Below are positions 23,646 to 31,168 of a stretch of DNA of 64,000 nt, piece by piece. Under the pieces are notes generated by a model, which had not been told where the DNA came from, did not search any database, and saw nothing but the letters and a program-made list of their open reading frames with translations. The stretch's first letter is position 1; every line of letters begins with the position of its first letter. The stretch comes from Streptomyces zagrosensis (lineage in GTDB: Bacteria; Actinomycetota; Actinomycetes; Streptomycetales; Streptomycetaceae). Made by a program: the position numbers and the translations under genes. Location: contig NZ_JACHJL010000007.1 in the NCBI RefSeq assembly GCF_014203645.1, forward strand, positions 310,001 to 374,000, read 5' to 3'.

Positions 23646-24904
23646 AGAAGCTCCTTGTGGTGTTCGCTGACCTTCCTGGCCGCGCTGACGTACTGCTCGG
23701 CCAGGTCCAGATCCTGTTCACGGTGCCAGACGGGCAGCTTGATCGTGTGCGTGTGCGCCTTCTCGGCGATGGGGAAGTCTCCGGGCCGGCAGCGGCTGTG
23801 GGTGTTCGGGTAGCCGGGGAAGAGGTAGGAGGGGTGGGAGGGATGCTGGTAGAGAGGGAGCTGGTTCAGGGGGCGGGTGGAGCCGGGCAGGTCGAACTCG
23901 GTCGCGCCTTCCGCTACGAGGGCCTCGTGGAACCGGTCGGTGGGCAGGCCGCCGAGTTGGTCGGGCTGGTAGGTGGCCGTCAACGCGTACCAGGACGACT
24001 TCACTCCCTCGGGCACGGGGGTGACTTCCAACGCGGGTACCTGGCTGAGCTCGCGGGTCAGGTAGGCGGCGATCTCCTCGCGGCCGGCGAGGTAGGCGTC
24101 CAGACGGGTGAGCTGGTCGTGGGCGAGGGCGGCGGCCAGGGGGTGGATGCGGAGCTTGAGGCCGGCCCCGGTGACCGCGTACCGTGCGAGCGGATGGCCT
24201 TGCGGGATCTCCTTCCTGGCCCGCTTGTTGTAGTGCGCGAACGTCAGGATTCGGTAATAGGTGTCGTCGTCGTCCGTGAGGACGAAGCCGCCCTCACCGC
24301 CGGATAACGGCTTGGGACCGTTGAGGGAGAAGGCCCCGGCCAGGCCGAACGTGCCGACCTTCTGCCCGCCGTGGCTCGCTCCGTGGGCGTGTGAGCCGTC
24401 CTCCAGCAGGTCGAGGTCGCAGTCCTTGGCCAACGCAGTGAGGCCGGTCATGTCGGCGGGCTTGCCCCACAGGTGGGTGACCATGATGGCGCGGGTGCGG
24501 GGGGTGATCAGCTCGGCCACCCGGGCGGGGTCGATGTTGCCGGCCGGGAGCGTCTCGCACAGGATCGGGGCCGCGCCGAGGTGGAACAGCGGCGAGGCGG
24601 TGGCGTGGAAGGTCCAGGCGGGGACGATGACCTCGTTGCCGGGCTGGATGCGTGCGGCCCAGTAGGAGGCGTGCAGGGCGGCGGTGCCGGAGCTGGTGGT
24701 GATCGCGTGCCGTGCGCCGAAGTAGTCCTGGAGGGCGTCTTCCAGGTCCGCGACGATCCCGGACCGGCCGGGGACGGAGACGGCCGAGTCCAGCTGGGCG
24801 AGCACCTTCGCGCGGGTGATGTCGTCGATCGGGGGCCAGGTGAAGTGGGGGCCGCTGTTGGCGACGGCCGGAGTGCCGCCGAGGAGGGCGAGGGGGCTGG
24901 TCAC
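23642..24904 (-). CDS. DegT/DnrJ/EryC1/StrS family PLP aminotransferase
   Basis: A 420-residue fold-type I enzyme of the group that aminates keto-sugars and keto-cyclitols. PLP contacts visible are SSGTAALH (71-78), Asp169 in LLEDGSHAHG and the Schiff-base Lys198 in SLNGPKPLSGGEGG. The EDGSHAHG wording replaces the more usual EDAAQAHG. The GTG at 24904 overlaps the stop of the oxidoreductase gene by 4 bp; the frame remains open beyond but only as antisense to that gene. Paired with a Gfo/Idh dehydrogenase, it could carry out oxidation then amination of a sugar, as NtdC/NtdA do in kanosamine synthesis or RifL/RifK homologues in aminohydroxybenzoate gene sets. The actual product is unknown. Confidence 0.92.
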   Translation of the reverse strand: MTSPLALLGGTPAVANSGPHFTWPPIDDITRAKVLAQLDSAVSVPGRSGIVADLEDALQDYFGARHAITTSSGTAALHASYWAARIQPGNEVIVPAWTFHATASPLFHLGAAPILCETLPAGNIDPARVAELITPRTRAIMVTHLWGKPADMTGLTALAKDCDLDLLEDGSHAHGASHGGQKVGTFGLAGAFSLNGPKPLSGGEGGFVLTDDDDTYYRILTFAHYNKRARKEIPQGHPLARYAVTGAGLKLRIHPLAAALAHDQLTRLDAYLAGREEIAAYLTRELSQVPALEVTPVPEGVKSSWYALTATYQPDQLGGLPTDRFHEALVAEGATEFDLPGSTRPLNQLPLYQHPSHPSYLFPGYPNTHSRCRPGDFPIAEKAHTHTIKLPVWHREQDLDLAEQYVSAARKVSEHHKELL

Positions 24905-25890
24905 AGCATCTCCTTGGGGTCGATGTAGCGGCCTGCCGTCTTGGACTCGTAGCAGGATGCGATGAACGCGGCGTGAGCCAGGTGCTGTTCGGGGCCGGAG
25001 ACGTTGGGCCGTTCTCCGTCCAGGACCCGGCAGAAGTAGTCGATCTGTGCGGTGGCGACGCTGGGAGCGTACGGGCGGGTCAGCTCCTCCACGACCGTGC
25101 CGTCCAGGGCGAGCCGCTGGACCGATCCCTTCGTCAGCACCACCGAGCCGGCCGTCCCGACGACCCGCAGGAACTCCGTCTTCGGCGCCATCCAGCGGGA
25201 CAGGACGAGCGATCCGTACAGGCCGGAGGCGTAGCCGAGTTGGACGACGGCGGTGTCCTCCGCGTCGTACCCGCCTTCGGGAAGGGCGGTGGTGGAGAAC
25301 TCCGCGATGACCCGGCTGGGCAGGCCGAAGTACCACAGCAGTAGGTCGATCAGGTGGTAGCCCATGTCGATGATGCAGCCGCCACCGGCCTGCTTGAGGC
25401 CCCCGCGCCATCCGGCGCCGGGGTTGGGCGTGTGGAACGAGTAATGCCCGCCGACCAGGAACGCGGTCCCGATCTGGTCCAGCATGCCGGCCACGCTGGT
25501 GTAGATCGGGTTGAACCGGCGCTGGAGCGTCACCATCAGCTCCATCCGCCCGTCGTGGCAGATCCCGGCCAGTTCACGCGCCTCCTTGACGGAGGTGGCG
25601 AACGGCTTCTCCTTGAGGACGTGGACGTTAGCGGCGGCGCACACCTCGATCACCGCGCGTCCGGCGTGGTGGGGGACGGCGACGATTACGAAGTCAGGGG
25701 CCGTCTCGGCCAGGAGGTCACTCGCCCGGGCGAAACCGGGCACCCCCAGGGTGTCCGCTCGGTCGTGCAGGATGTCCGGGTTGTTGTCGCATACCGCGAC
25801 GAGTTCGGCCCGGCTGGAGCCGAGCAGGCCGGGCACGTGATCCTCGGCGGCCTGGTGACCCAGGCCGATGATCGCAGCGCGTCGTTTCAT
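24901..25890 (-). CDS. Gfo/Idh/MocA family oxidoreductase
   Basis: A 329-residue NAD(P)-dependent sugar or cyclitol dehydrogenase. The Rossmann start is AAIIGLGHQAAEDH, the family EKP motif is Glu94-Lys95-Pro96, and the catalytic pair is Asp175/His179 in DMGYHLIDLL. The C-terminal domain has the usual beta-sheet with VVGTAGSVVL. It is the first gene of a three-gene run (oxidoreductase, aminotransferase, Nudix) joined by 4-bp stop/start overlaps. It is divergent from an HTH-TPR regulator 156 bp away. It probably oxidises a hydroxyl to the ketone that the aminotransferase uses. Confidence 0.92.
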   Translation of the reverse strand: MKRRAAIIGLGHQAAEDHVPGLLGSSRAELVAVCDNNPDILHDRADTLGVPGFARASDLLAETAPDFVIVAVPHHAGRAVIEVCAAANVHVLKEKPFATSVKEARELAGICHDGRMELMVTLQRRFNPIYTSVAGMLDQIGTAFLVGGHYSFHTPNPGAGWRGGLKQAGGGCIIDMGYHLIDLLLWYFGLPSRVIAEFSTTALPEGGYDAEDTAVVQLGYASGLYGSLVLSRWMAPKTEFLRVVGTAGSVVLTKGSVQRLALDGTVVEELTRPYAPSVATAQIDYFCRVLDGERPNVSGPEQHLAHAAFIASCYESKTAGRYIDPKEML

Positions 25891-25944
25891 GCGCGTCCGC
25901 CTTCCACATCAGGGAGGAACGTGTCGAGGAACGACGAGTACAGC

Positions 25945-25975
25945 GCTAACTCGGCGTCCGGCCATAGGTGTTAGC
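25945..25975. promoter_or_regulatory. Inverted repeat in the divergent gap of the aminotransferase cassette
   Basis: GCTAAC (25945-25950) and GTTAGC (25970-25975) are exact reverse complements 19 bp apart, 55-85 bp before the first cassette gene and 72-102 bp before the regulator gene. The spacing of two turns fits a dimeric regulator. Candidate site only. Confidence 0.4.
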
Positions 25976-26046
25976 CGTAGTCCTGGGGTTGTCCCGCCCG
26001 TACGCGCGATAGCCTGGCGGTCACCGTCGATGATGGGATTGCTCCC

Positions 26047-27372
26047 ATGGACGACCCGATTCGGCATCCCCTCGCCTATGCCCGCTTCTTAAGCGGCTGG
26101 TCTCAGAGCGACCTCGTAGGGCGCTTGCACCGCGCTGCCGCGATGCGGCCCGAGGGTCTCCGCTCGGGCACCGACAAGGCGGCCGTCAGCAAGTGGGAGA
26201 ACGGCCGCAAGACGCCGAGCATCGAATCCCAGCTCCTGATCGCGGACGCCTTCGACGTGCCCATCTGCGACCTGGAGCGGTATCCGTGGCCCCACTGGCT
26301 CCCGGGCCGGGACGACCCGGCGCCGCTCGGGGCGGCGTACACCGTCCAAGCACTTCGAGATGCACAGAGAGCCACGATGAACCGCGAACGCCGTACCTTC
26401 CTGACTTACAGCGCGCTCGCCCTTGCCGGGCTGGCCTCCCAGTGGGCCGCGCTCGAACCCGACCGCCTCACCACCGCACTCGGTGGGCGCCGCGTCGATG
26501 ATCAGCTCGTGGACTGGCTGGAGGACACCAGCACCCGACTGACCGCCCTGCCGACCGAGCAGCGCCAGCACACCATCAAGCTGATGGACGCCCACCTCGC
26601 CACCGTGACCGATCTCCTCGAAGGCACCCGCTACAGCGAGGCCACCGGCCGCCGCCTGCACCGCCTGGCGGCCTCCGTCTCCAGTGCCTGCGGCTGGTAC
26701 CGCTTCGACCAAGGCGCGCACTACCCGGCCGGCAAGCTGTGGAACGCCGCTCTCACGAACGCGCACACCGCCCGCGACCGGGATCTCGGGGCCGGGGTCC
26801 TGTCCGACTTCGCCTACCAGTCGATCTGGCTCGACCAGCCCGAATCCGCCGTAGAACCCCTGAGCCAGGCCCTGATCCACACGAGGCACCCCACAGCCCG
26901 CTCGCTGCTGCACCTGCGCAGGGCACGAGCCCACGCCGCCCTTGGGGCCGCTGCCGACTGCCATCGCGACCTCGCCGCCGCCGAGACCGCCCTGCTGACC
27001 AAAGCGGCCGACCCCGCACCGGGCTGGTGTCGGTGGATGAGCACGGCGGATCTGGCCGTTGACTCCGGCCGGTGCCTCCTCGACCTCGGCCGTGCCGAGG
27101 AGGCCCGAGCCCGCATTGACGAGGGCCTGACCCTGCTGCCCCGTGCCCGGGACAAGACGCGTGGCGTCTTCCGAACCTACGAGGCACGCAGCCTCCTCCA
27201 AGCCCGCGAGGTCGAACAGGCCCTCATCGTCAGCACCGAGTCATTCGACCTCGCCACCCGCATCGGCGCCAACCGATGTGTCACCCTGGTCCGCGAACTC
27301 GCCCCCGCCTTCAAGCCCTACCAGAAGGTGGACGGCGTCCCCGAGTTCCTCGAACGACTACGGACCGCCTGA
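26047..27372 (+). CDS. HTH (XRE)-TPR transcriptional regulator
   Basis: A 441-residue protein. Residues about 10-78 form an XRE-type HTH (YARFLSGWSQSDLVGRLHRA ... KAAVSKWENGRKTPSIESQLLIADAF). After a linker with a basic and hydrophobic segment (NRERRTFLTYSALALAG) the remainder is helical with TPR-like repeats, for example FDQGAHYPAGKLWNAALTNAH, SDFAYQSIWLDQPESAVEPLSQAL and LLDLGRAEEARARIDEGL. This layout matches large actinobacterial regulators and is analogous to RRNPP peptide-sensing regulators, where the TPR half binds a ligand. Its divergent position makes the oxidoreductase/aminotransferase/Nudix genes the probable target. Ligand unknown. Confidence 0.85.
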   Translation: MDDPIRHPLAYARFLSGWSQSDLVGRLHRAAAMRPEGLRSGTDKAAVSKWENGRKTPSIESQLLIADAFDVPICDLERYPWPHWLPGRDDPAPLGAAYTVQALRDAQRATMNRERRTFLTYSALALAGLASQWAALEPDRLTTALGGRRVDDQLVDWLEDTSTRLTALPTEQRQHTIKLMDAHLATVTDLLEGTRYSEATGRRLHRLAASVSSACGWYRFDQGAHYPAGKLWNAALTNAHTARDRDLGAGVLSDFAYQSIWLDQPESAVEPLSQALIHTRHPTARSLLHLRRARAHAALGAAADCHRDLAAAETALLTKAADPAPGWCRWMSTADLAVDSGRCLLDLGRAEEARARIDEGLTLLPRARDKTRGVFRTYEARSLLQAREVEQALIVSTESFDLATRIGANRCVTLVRELAPAFKPYQKVDGVPEFLERLRTA

Positions 27373-27460
27373 GAGCTACCCGAGGCCCACGCCGCCGCCG
27401 GCCAGCGCTGGCGGAAAGTGTTTTGGTCGCAACGCTTTCCGGACTCGCGTTCACCTCCCG

Positions 27461-27736
27461 CGCTACGGCTCTTCGCCGAGCATCTGCTCCAGTTGCTCGG
27501 CGCACGCGGGGTCATGCTCGCGGATGCGTCGGAACCGCTCGGCTCGCAAGCACCGGCCAGTATTCCCGGCTTGCCTCTGTCACGCCGTCGAGTTCCTCCG
27601 CGACGTCGCTGACGTCACGGCCGCCGGCCGCGTCGAGCACCCTGCGGATGGTCTTTGGCCCGCCGCCGGACTTCCGCCCGCAGCTCCGGCCGCGTGATTC
27701 TGACGGACCGCAGAACACGAGGACCTCGGCGATCAC
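27461..27736 (-). pseudogene. Frameshifted remnant of an unidentified gene
   Basis: On the minus strand GRKSGGGPKTIRRVLDAAGG leads into RDVSDVAEELDGVTEAS and REYWPVLA in one frame, then the natural continuation (ERFRRIREHDPACAEQLEQM, LGEEP, stop) is in another frame. The two halves read as one helical protein broken by a frameshift near 27545. I do not recognise the family. Confidence 0.3.
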
Positions 27737-27876
27737 ACCGCCGGGGCCCTGTTATGGCTTCCGGCCGCATCTCGGCCGACCCGCACTTCAGCGGTTCAGA
27801 ATCAAGACATGGGGGCATTCGGACTCTTATCCGGGTCACGCCCCATGATCATTCCGTAGCGTTCAATTCGTCTGCA

Positions 27877-28032
27877 TTACCGGCGAGCCCGGCTACGCAG
27901 ACCGACCATGCGGACGAACGACACGGGCTCTTCTTCCTACTCCGGAACGCGTACCCGCCTATCGTGCAGCCGCAGTCCGGTGGCCGGCATCGCGCCAGTC
28001 GGTCCGCACCCGGCGATGCTCACGTCGAACAT
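27877..28032 (-). pseudogene. N-terminal remnant of an FAD-dependent monooxygenase
   Basis: From an ATG at 28032 the minus strand reads MFDVSIAGCGPTGAMPATGL then RLHDRRVRVPE, an in-frame TAG (27937-27939), and EEEPVSFVRMVGLRSRARR before a TAA (27877-27879). The first part is the FAD-binding GxGPxG segment of aromatic-polyketide-type monooxygenases (usually AGCGPTGAMLAAELRLHD), and the text after the TAG resembles the next block of that family. The stops and substitutions show it is dead. Nothing of the catalytic remainder is recognisable beyond this. Confidence 0.6.
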
Positions 28033-28232
28033 GAGGGGCGCACGATCGGCGCCGGAGGCTGGCGACCGCAGTGCCGGGACGTCGCCCGCAGTGGCATCGC
28101 GTTCGTGCGGTATCACGGTCTGCCGCGAGCTACGAGCCCGGGCATCGCCCCGTCCGCTTCTTCCCGGCCGCGTGATCACGCACCTCGACGGCACCCGGGA
28201 AGCCACGTGACCGGCCGCCTACCGCGCCGCGC

Positions 28233-28694
28233 TTACCAGGAGAAGCGGCTGACCGACTCGGCCACGCACACCGGCCGGTCGCCGCCCTCGCGTTGGATCG
28301 TGACCACCGTGGTGAGCTGAACGCCCGCCTTGACCTCGGCGGCCTCCGCGATGGTGGCCGAGGCGCGCAACCGGGAGCCGACCGGCACCGGGGCGGGGAA
28401 CCGGACCTTGTTCACCCCGTAGTTGACACCCATTCGCACCCCTTCGACGCGCATGAGCTGTGGAACGAATGCGGGCAACAACGACAGCGTGAGATACCCG
28501 TGCGCAATGGTCGAGCCGAACGGCCCGGCCGCGGCCTTCTCGGGGTCCACATGAATCCACTGGTGGTCCCCGGTCGCTTCCGCGAACAGATCGATACGCC
28601 GCTGGTCGATCTGCCACCACTGGCTGGGCCCGAGCGGTACACCGATCGCGGCCCGCAACTCATCGAGCGAGGTGAAGATCCGGGGTTCTGTCAT
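28233..28694 (-). CDS. MaoC-like (R)-specific enoyl-CoA hydratase
   Basis: A 153-residue hot-dog-fold protein. The hydratase signature FAEATGDHQWIHVDPEKA with Asp43 and His48, followed by GPFGSTIAHGYLTLSLLP, matches MaoC-type hydratases of the NodN-like short form. Such enzymes hydrate trans-2-enoyl-CoAs, often in acyl-CoA or polyketide-precursor metabolism. The ATG at 28694 has AAAGG at a 7-nt spacing; an ATG 6 bp upstream is too close to that site. The upstream region has several copies of GGTGCCATGCC and, 121-137 bp from the start, a 17-mer shared with the TetR gene at 22.4 kb, suggesting joint control with the acyl-CoA dehydrogenase genes. Confidence 0.9.
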   Translation of the reverse strand: MTEPRIFTSLDELRAAIGVPLGPSQWWQIDQRRIDLFAEATGDHQWIHVDPEKAAAGPFGSTIAHGYLTLSLLPAFVPQLMRVEGVRMGVNYGVNKVRFPAPVPVGSRLRASATIAEAAEVKAGVQLTTVVTIQREGGDRPVCVAESVSRFSW

Positions 28695-28814
28695 GCTCAT
28701 GCCTTTCGTGGTGCCACGCCGCGGCGCCATGCCCTGGTGCCATGCCGTCGTGCCATGCGGTGGTAGCGGCGCAAGCCCTGGCGCGGTGATCACCCCACGC
28801 CGACGTGGCGCGGA

Positions 28815-28831
28815 CTAAGCGCTTGCTCAGC
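28815..28831. promoter_or_regulatory. TetR-type operator candidate, copy 2 of a shared 17-mer
   Basis: CTAAGCGCTTGCTCAGC differs at one position from the site at 22279-22295. It lies upstream of the MaoC gene (minus strand). Two copies in the window in front of acyl-CoA-related genes support a real binding site. Confidence 0.6.
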
Positions 28832-28910
28832 ATGCTGACCGGGGCGTGAGCTGTCAACGCGAAACCGCCTGCGTCGCACGGCCACGCCCGCACGCGTGCC
28901 GGCGTGGCCG

Positions 28911-29543
28911 TCAGCGCACGCCGGCCATGGCCGGTGCCCCGGTCGGAGCGCTCGGTCGCGGCACCACGATGCCGCAGCCCGCACAGACGGGTCCCGGCTC
29001 CCAGGCGCGGCCGGCGAGTCGGTGCCGGATCATCCGTTCCTTACCGCAGATGGGGCAGCCGGCGCGCGGACCATCCTCCGCCTCCATGGCCGCGATGACT
29101 TGCCGCAGCACCTGCGGCAGTGGCGCGTGGGGATGGGTTTCCGGGTCGGCGCACCGTACGACCTCGCAGCCGCCCCAGGTCAGCCGGTGCCAGTCGTCCA
29201 CGGCGCCCGGCTGACGTACTCCGTCATGCTTCTCTCGTCTGCGGCGGGCGGCGAACTCCGCCTCGTACGCGAGCCACACCTCCCGCGCCTCCTCAAGCTC
29301 TTCCAGCGCCGTTACGAGCCGCGCCGGGTCGGGATCACGGTCACCAGGCCGCATCCCGGTACGGACACACAGATGGTGCCAGGTAGCGCGGTGCCCATAA
29401 GGGGCAAACCGCTCCAGGCATTTTCGTAGTGAAGTGCGCCGCAACGCGACGCTGTTGTGTGGATCGCGAACCTCTCGTGCCAGTGCTCTGAAACCGGCCA
29501 AGGCATCCCACCTCCGACATGCGGACCAGACCCGATGCCTCAT
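28911..29543 (-). CDS. Conserved-looking protein with C-terminal zinc ribbon
   Basis: A protein of about 210 residues. The N-terminal two-thirds is helical and charged (for example RRTSLRKCLERFAPYGHRATWHH and EEAREVWLAYEAEFAARRRR). The C-terminus has two Cys pairs, CPICG and CAGCG, about 28 residues apart, which look like a zinc ribbon. There is no signal peptide. Starts are uncertain: I used the ATG at 29543 (MRHRVWSA), while a GTG at 29600 would add 19 residues. It reads like a hypothetical protein family I associate with streptomycetes. The ribbon suggests nucleic-acid binding; this is inference. It is divergent from a decayed plus-strand gene. Confidence 0.6.
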   Translation of the reverse strand: MRHRVWSACRRWDALAGFRALAREVRDPHNSVALRRTSLRKCLERFAPYGHRATWHHLCVRTGMRPGDRDPDPARLVTALEELEEAREVWLAYEAEFAARRRREKHDGVRQPGAVDDWHRLTWGGCEVVRCADPETHPHAPLPQVLRQVIAAMEAEDGPRAGCPICGKERMIRHRLAGRAWEPGPVCAGCGIVVPRPSAPTGAPAMAGVR

Positions 29544-29584
29544 GGACGTGGCCCGCCGCGATTTGGCTCCATCTTTCAGCTTTG

Positions 29585-29867
29585 TCGTTCCCAGGAGCAC
29601 CGTCCGTCTCGTGGCTCACACAGGAATTGGTTCCAGGTGAGCGCATCGACACGCTCGTCGCTGACGGCGTTCCACCGGGCGCCGTCGCCGCCGCGCTGAC
29701 GCTCAACGGCCCCGTTCGTGCCGCCGTTGCCGCGGGCCGCGGGTACCACCGCACCGGAGCTGCTCGCCGGCCCCTGCCGCGAGTGCGCGGCGCACCCCGA
29801 CCCCGCCGGCCGGTCGGGCCGGGACGCCGAGTTCGCCGGCATCCGCCCATCGAAGGCCCGGCACTGA
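29585..29867 (+). pseudogene. Possible frameshifted plus-strand gene remnant
   Basis: One frame reads SWLTQELVPGERIDTLVADG VPPGAVAAALTLNGP from about 29600 to 29720. Then another frame takes over with very strong third-position GC bias, reading PELLAGPCRECAAHPDP and ending FAGIRPSKARH at a TGA (29865-29867). The switch near 29720 and the strong terminator 145 bp downstream suggest a once-functional gene with a frameshift. Family not recognised. Confidence 0.3.
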
Positions 29868-30011
29868 ACCCGCGTACAGCAGCGACCGGTCTGGCCGCTA
29901 CAACCGCTACAACGACTTCGTCGGCGGCTACCCCCAGCCATGAGTGGCAAACCGAGGTGCTTCTTGTCGATGAGCGAGCGTGTGCGGCGAACGCCGGGCC
30001 TGAACTCGCCA

Positions 30012-30051
30012 AGCGGGGCGGGCTCCACCGGTCGGTGAAGCCCGCCCCGCT
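30012..30051. terminator. Strong hairpin terminator
   Basis: A perfect 13-bp stem AGCGGGGCGGGCT/AGCCCGCCCCGCT (30012-30024 with 30039-30051) encloses a second 5-bp stem CACCG/CGGTG. It lies upstream of the SDR operon and downstream of a region with no intact gene. Confidence 0.75.
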
Positions 30052-30140
30052 ATGCCCGATCACGGCGTGGGAGACCGGCACAGCGCTGGACGCCCCGACG
30101 CCGGGCCGCCCCCGTACTCCCGCTCTGCTGGGCCCTTTCG

Positions 30141-30172
30141 CCAGGACATACCGACCGGTTAGTCTGTCCTGG
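30141..30172. promoter_or_regulatory. Operator candidate upstream of the SDR-ligase-TetR genes
   Basis: The core ATACCGACCGGTTAGTCT (30148-30165) is an imperfect copy of the perfect palindrome at 36057-36074. It is framed by exact arms CCAGGACA (30141-30148) and TGTCCTGG (30165-30172); over the whole 32 bp, 13 of 16 positions are symmetric. It sits 109-140 bp before the SDR start. Confidence 0.65.
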
Positions 30173-30280
30173 TTGCGCCGCACACCTGAGCCGATCGGGC
30201 GGCGTCGGCGCGTGCTTGGCGGCGCGTACGGGCCGTAGCGCCGGTCCGCACGGAACCGAGGGACCCGGGAGGGGCAGATC

Positions 30281-31057
30281 GTGGACACCATGCGGGACGC
30301 GGGAGTGGTCGTGACCGGCGCGGGCGGCGGCATCGGTGCCGCACTCGCCCGCGGCTTCGCCGCTCGTGGCGCCCGAGTCGTGATCAACGACCTCGACCCC
30401 GACAAGGCGAAGGCCGTGGCCGACGAGATCGGCGCAATCGCCGTGCCCGGGGACGCCTCCGGCGTGGTGCCCGCCGCGCGGGACGCGCTCGGCGGCAGCA
30501 TCGATGTCTTTTGCGCCAACGCGGGCGTCGCCCCCACCGGCGGTCCCGAAGCCGTCGATGAGCTGTGGGCGGCGGCCTGGGACGTGAACGTCATGGCACA
30601 CGTTCGCGCGGCCCGCGAACTGGTGCCCGACTGGTTGGAGCGGGGCAGTGGCCGCTTCGTCTCCACCGTTTCCGCTGCCGGGCTGCTCACCATGGTCGGC
30701 TCCGCCCCCTACAGCGTCTCCAAACACGCCGCGTACGCCTTCGCCGAATGGCTGGCCGCCACCTACCGGCATCGGGGCATCCGCGTGCACGCCATCTGCC
30801 CGCAGGGCGTACGTACGGACATGCTGGCCGGCACCGGCAGCACCGGCGAACTGGTGCTCGCGCCCACCGCCATCGAACCGGACGAGGTGGCCGACGCCCT
30901 GTTCCACGGCATCGCCGACGAGCGATTCCTGATCCTGCCGCACCCGGAGGTCGCCGGCTACTACGCCGCCCGGGCCACGGCGCCCGACCGCTGGTTGGAG
31001 AGCATCAACCACCTTCAGCAAAAGGTCGAGCGGCTTTCGCACGGGCCCGGCAGGTGA
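30281..31057 (+). CDS. Short-chain dehydrogenase/reductase (SDR)
   Basis: A 258-residue classical SDR. The cofactor motif is TGAGGGIGA (12-20), then NAG (80-82) and the catalytic Ser131, Tyr144 and Lys148 (YSVSK). Asp37/Asp39 after the second strand favours NAD(H). The GTG start has GGGAGGGG at 30267-30274. It heads a run of SDR, acyl-CoA ligase and TetR genes on the plus strand. A 3-hydroxyacyl-CoA or similar alcohol is the likely substrate from context; sequence alone does not fix it. Confidence 0.92.
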   Translation: MDTMRDAGVVVTGAGGGIGAALARGFAARGARVVINDLDPDKAKAVADEIGAIAVPGDASGVVPAARDALGGSIDVFCANAGVAPTGGPEAVDELWAAAWDVNVMAHVRAARELVPDWLERGSGRFVSTVSAAGLLTMVGSAPYSVSKHAAYAFAEWLAATYRHRGIRVHAICPQGVRTDMLAGTGSTGELVLAPTAIEPDEVADALFHGIADERFLILPHPEVAGYYAARATAPDRWLESINHLQQKVERLSHGPGR

Positions 31058-31168
31058 CCCATGCCGCACCGCTCGTACGTCCATGACGCCCGCCCTGAAC
31101 CCCGAATGCCTGCCCCCCGAACCCCTGACGGCCCGAAGGACGCCAGCCGACCCGATGAGGAGCCGCTG

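Larger units (their letters stand above)
27373..28232. other. Gene-poor stretch with degenerate remnants
   Basis: No intact gene fits these 860 bp. The minus strand holds two decayed coding pieces (listed separately). Inverted arms CGGAAAG/CTTTCCG (27412-27418 and 27435-27441) follow the HTH-TPR gene and might help stop transcription. GC content and frame bias drop here compared with both flanks, which suggests erosion or an insertion scar. Confidence 0.5.
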
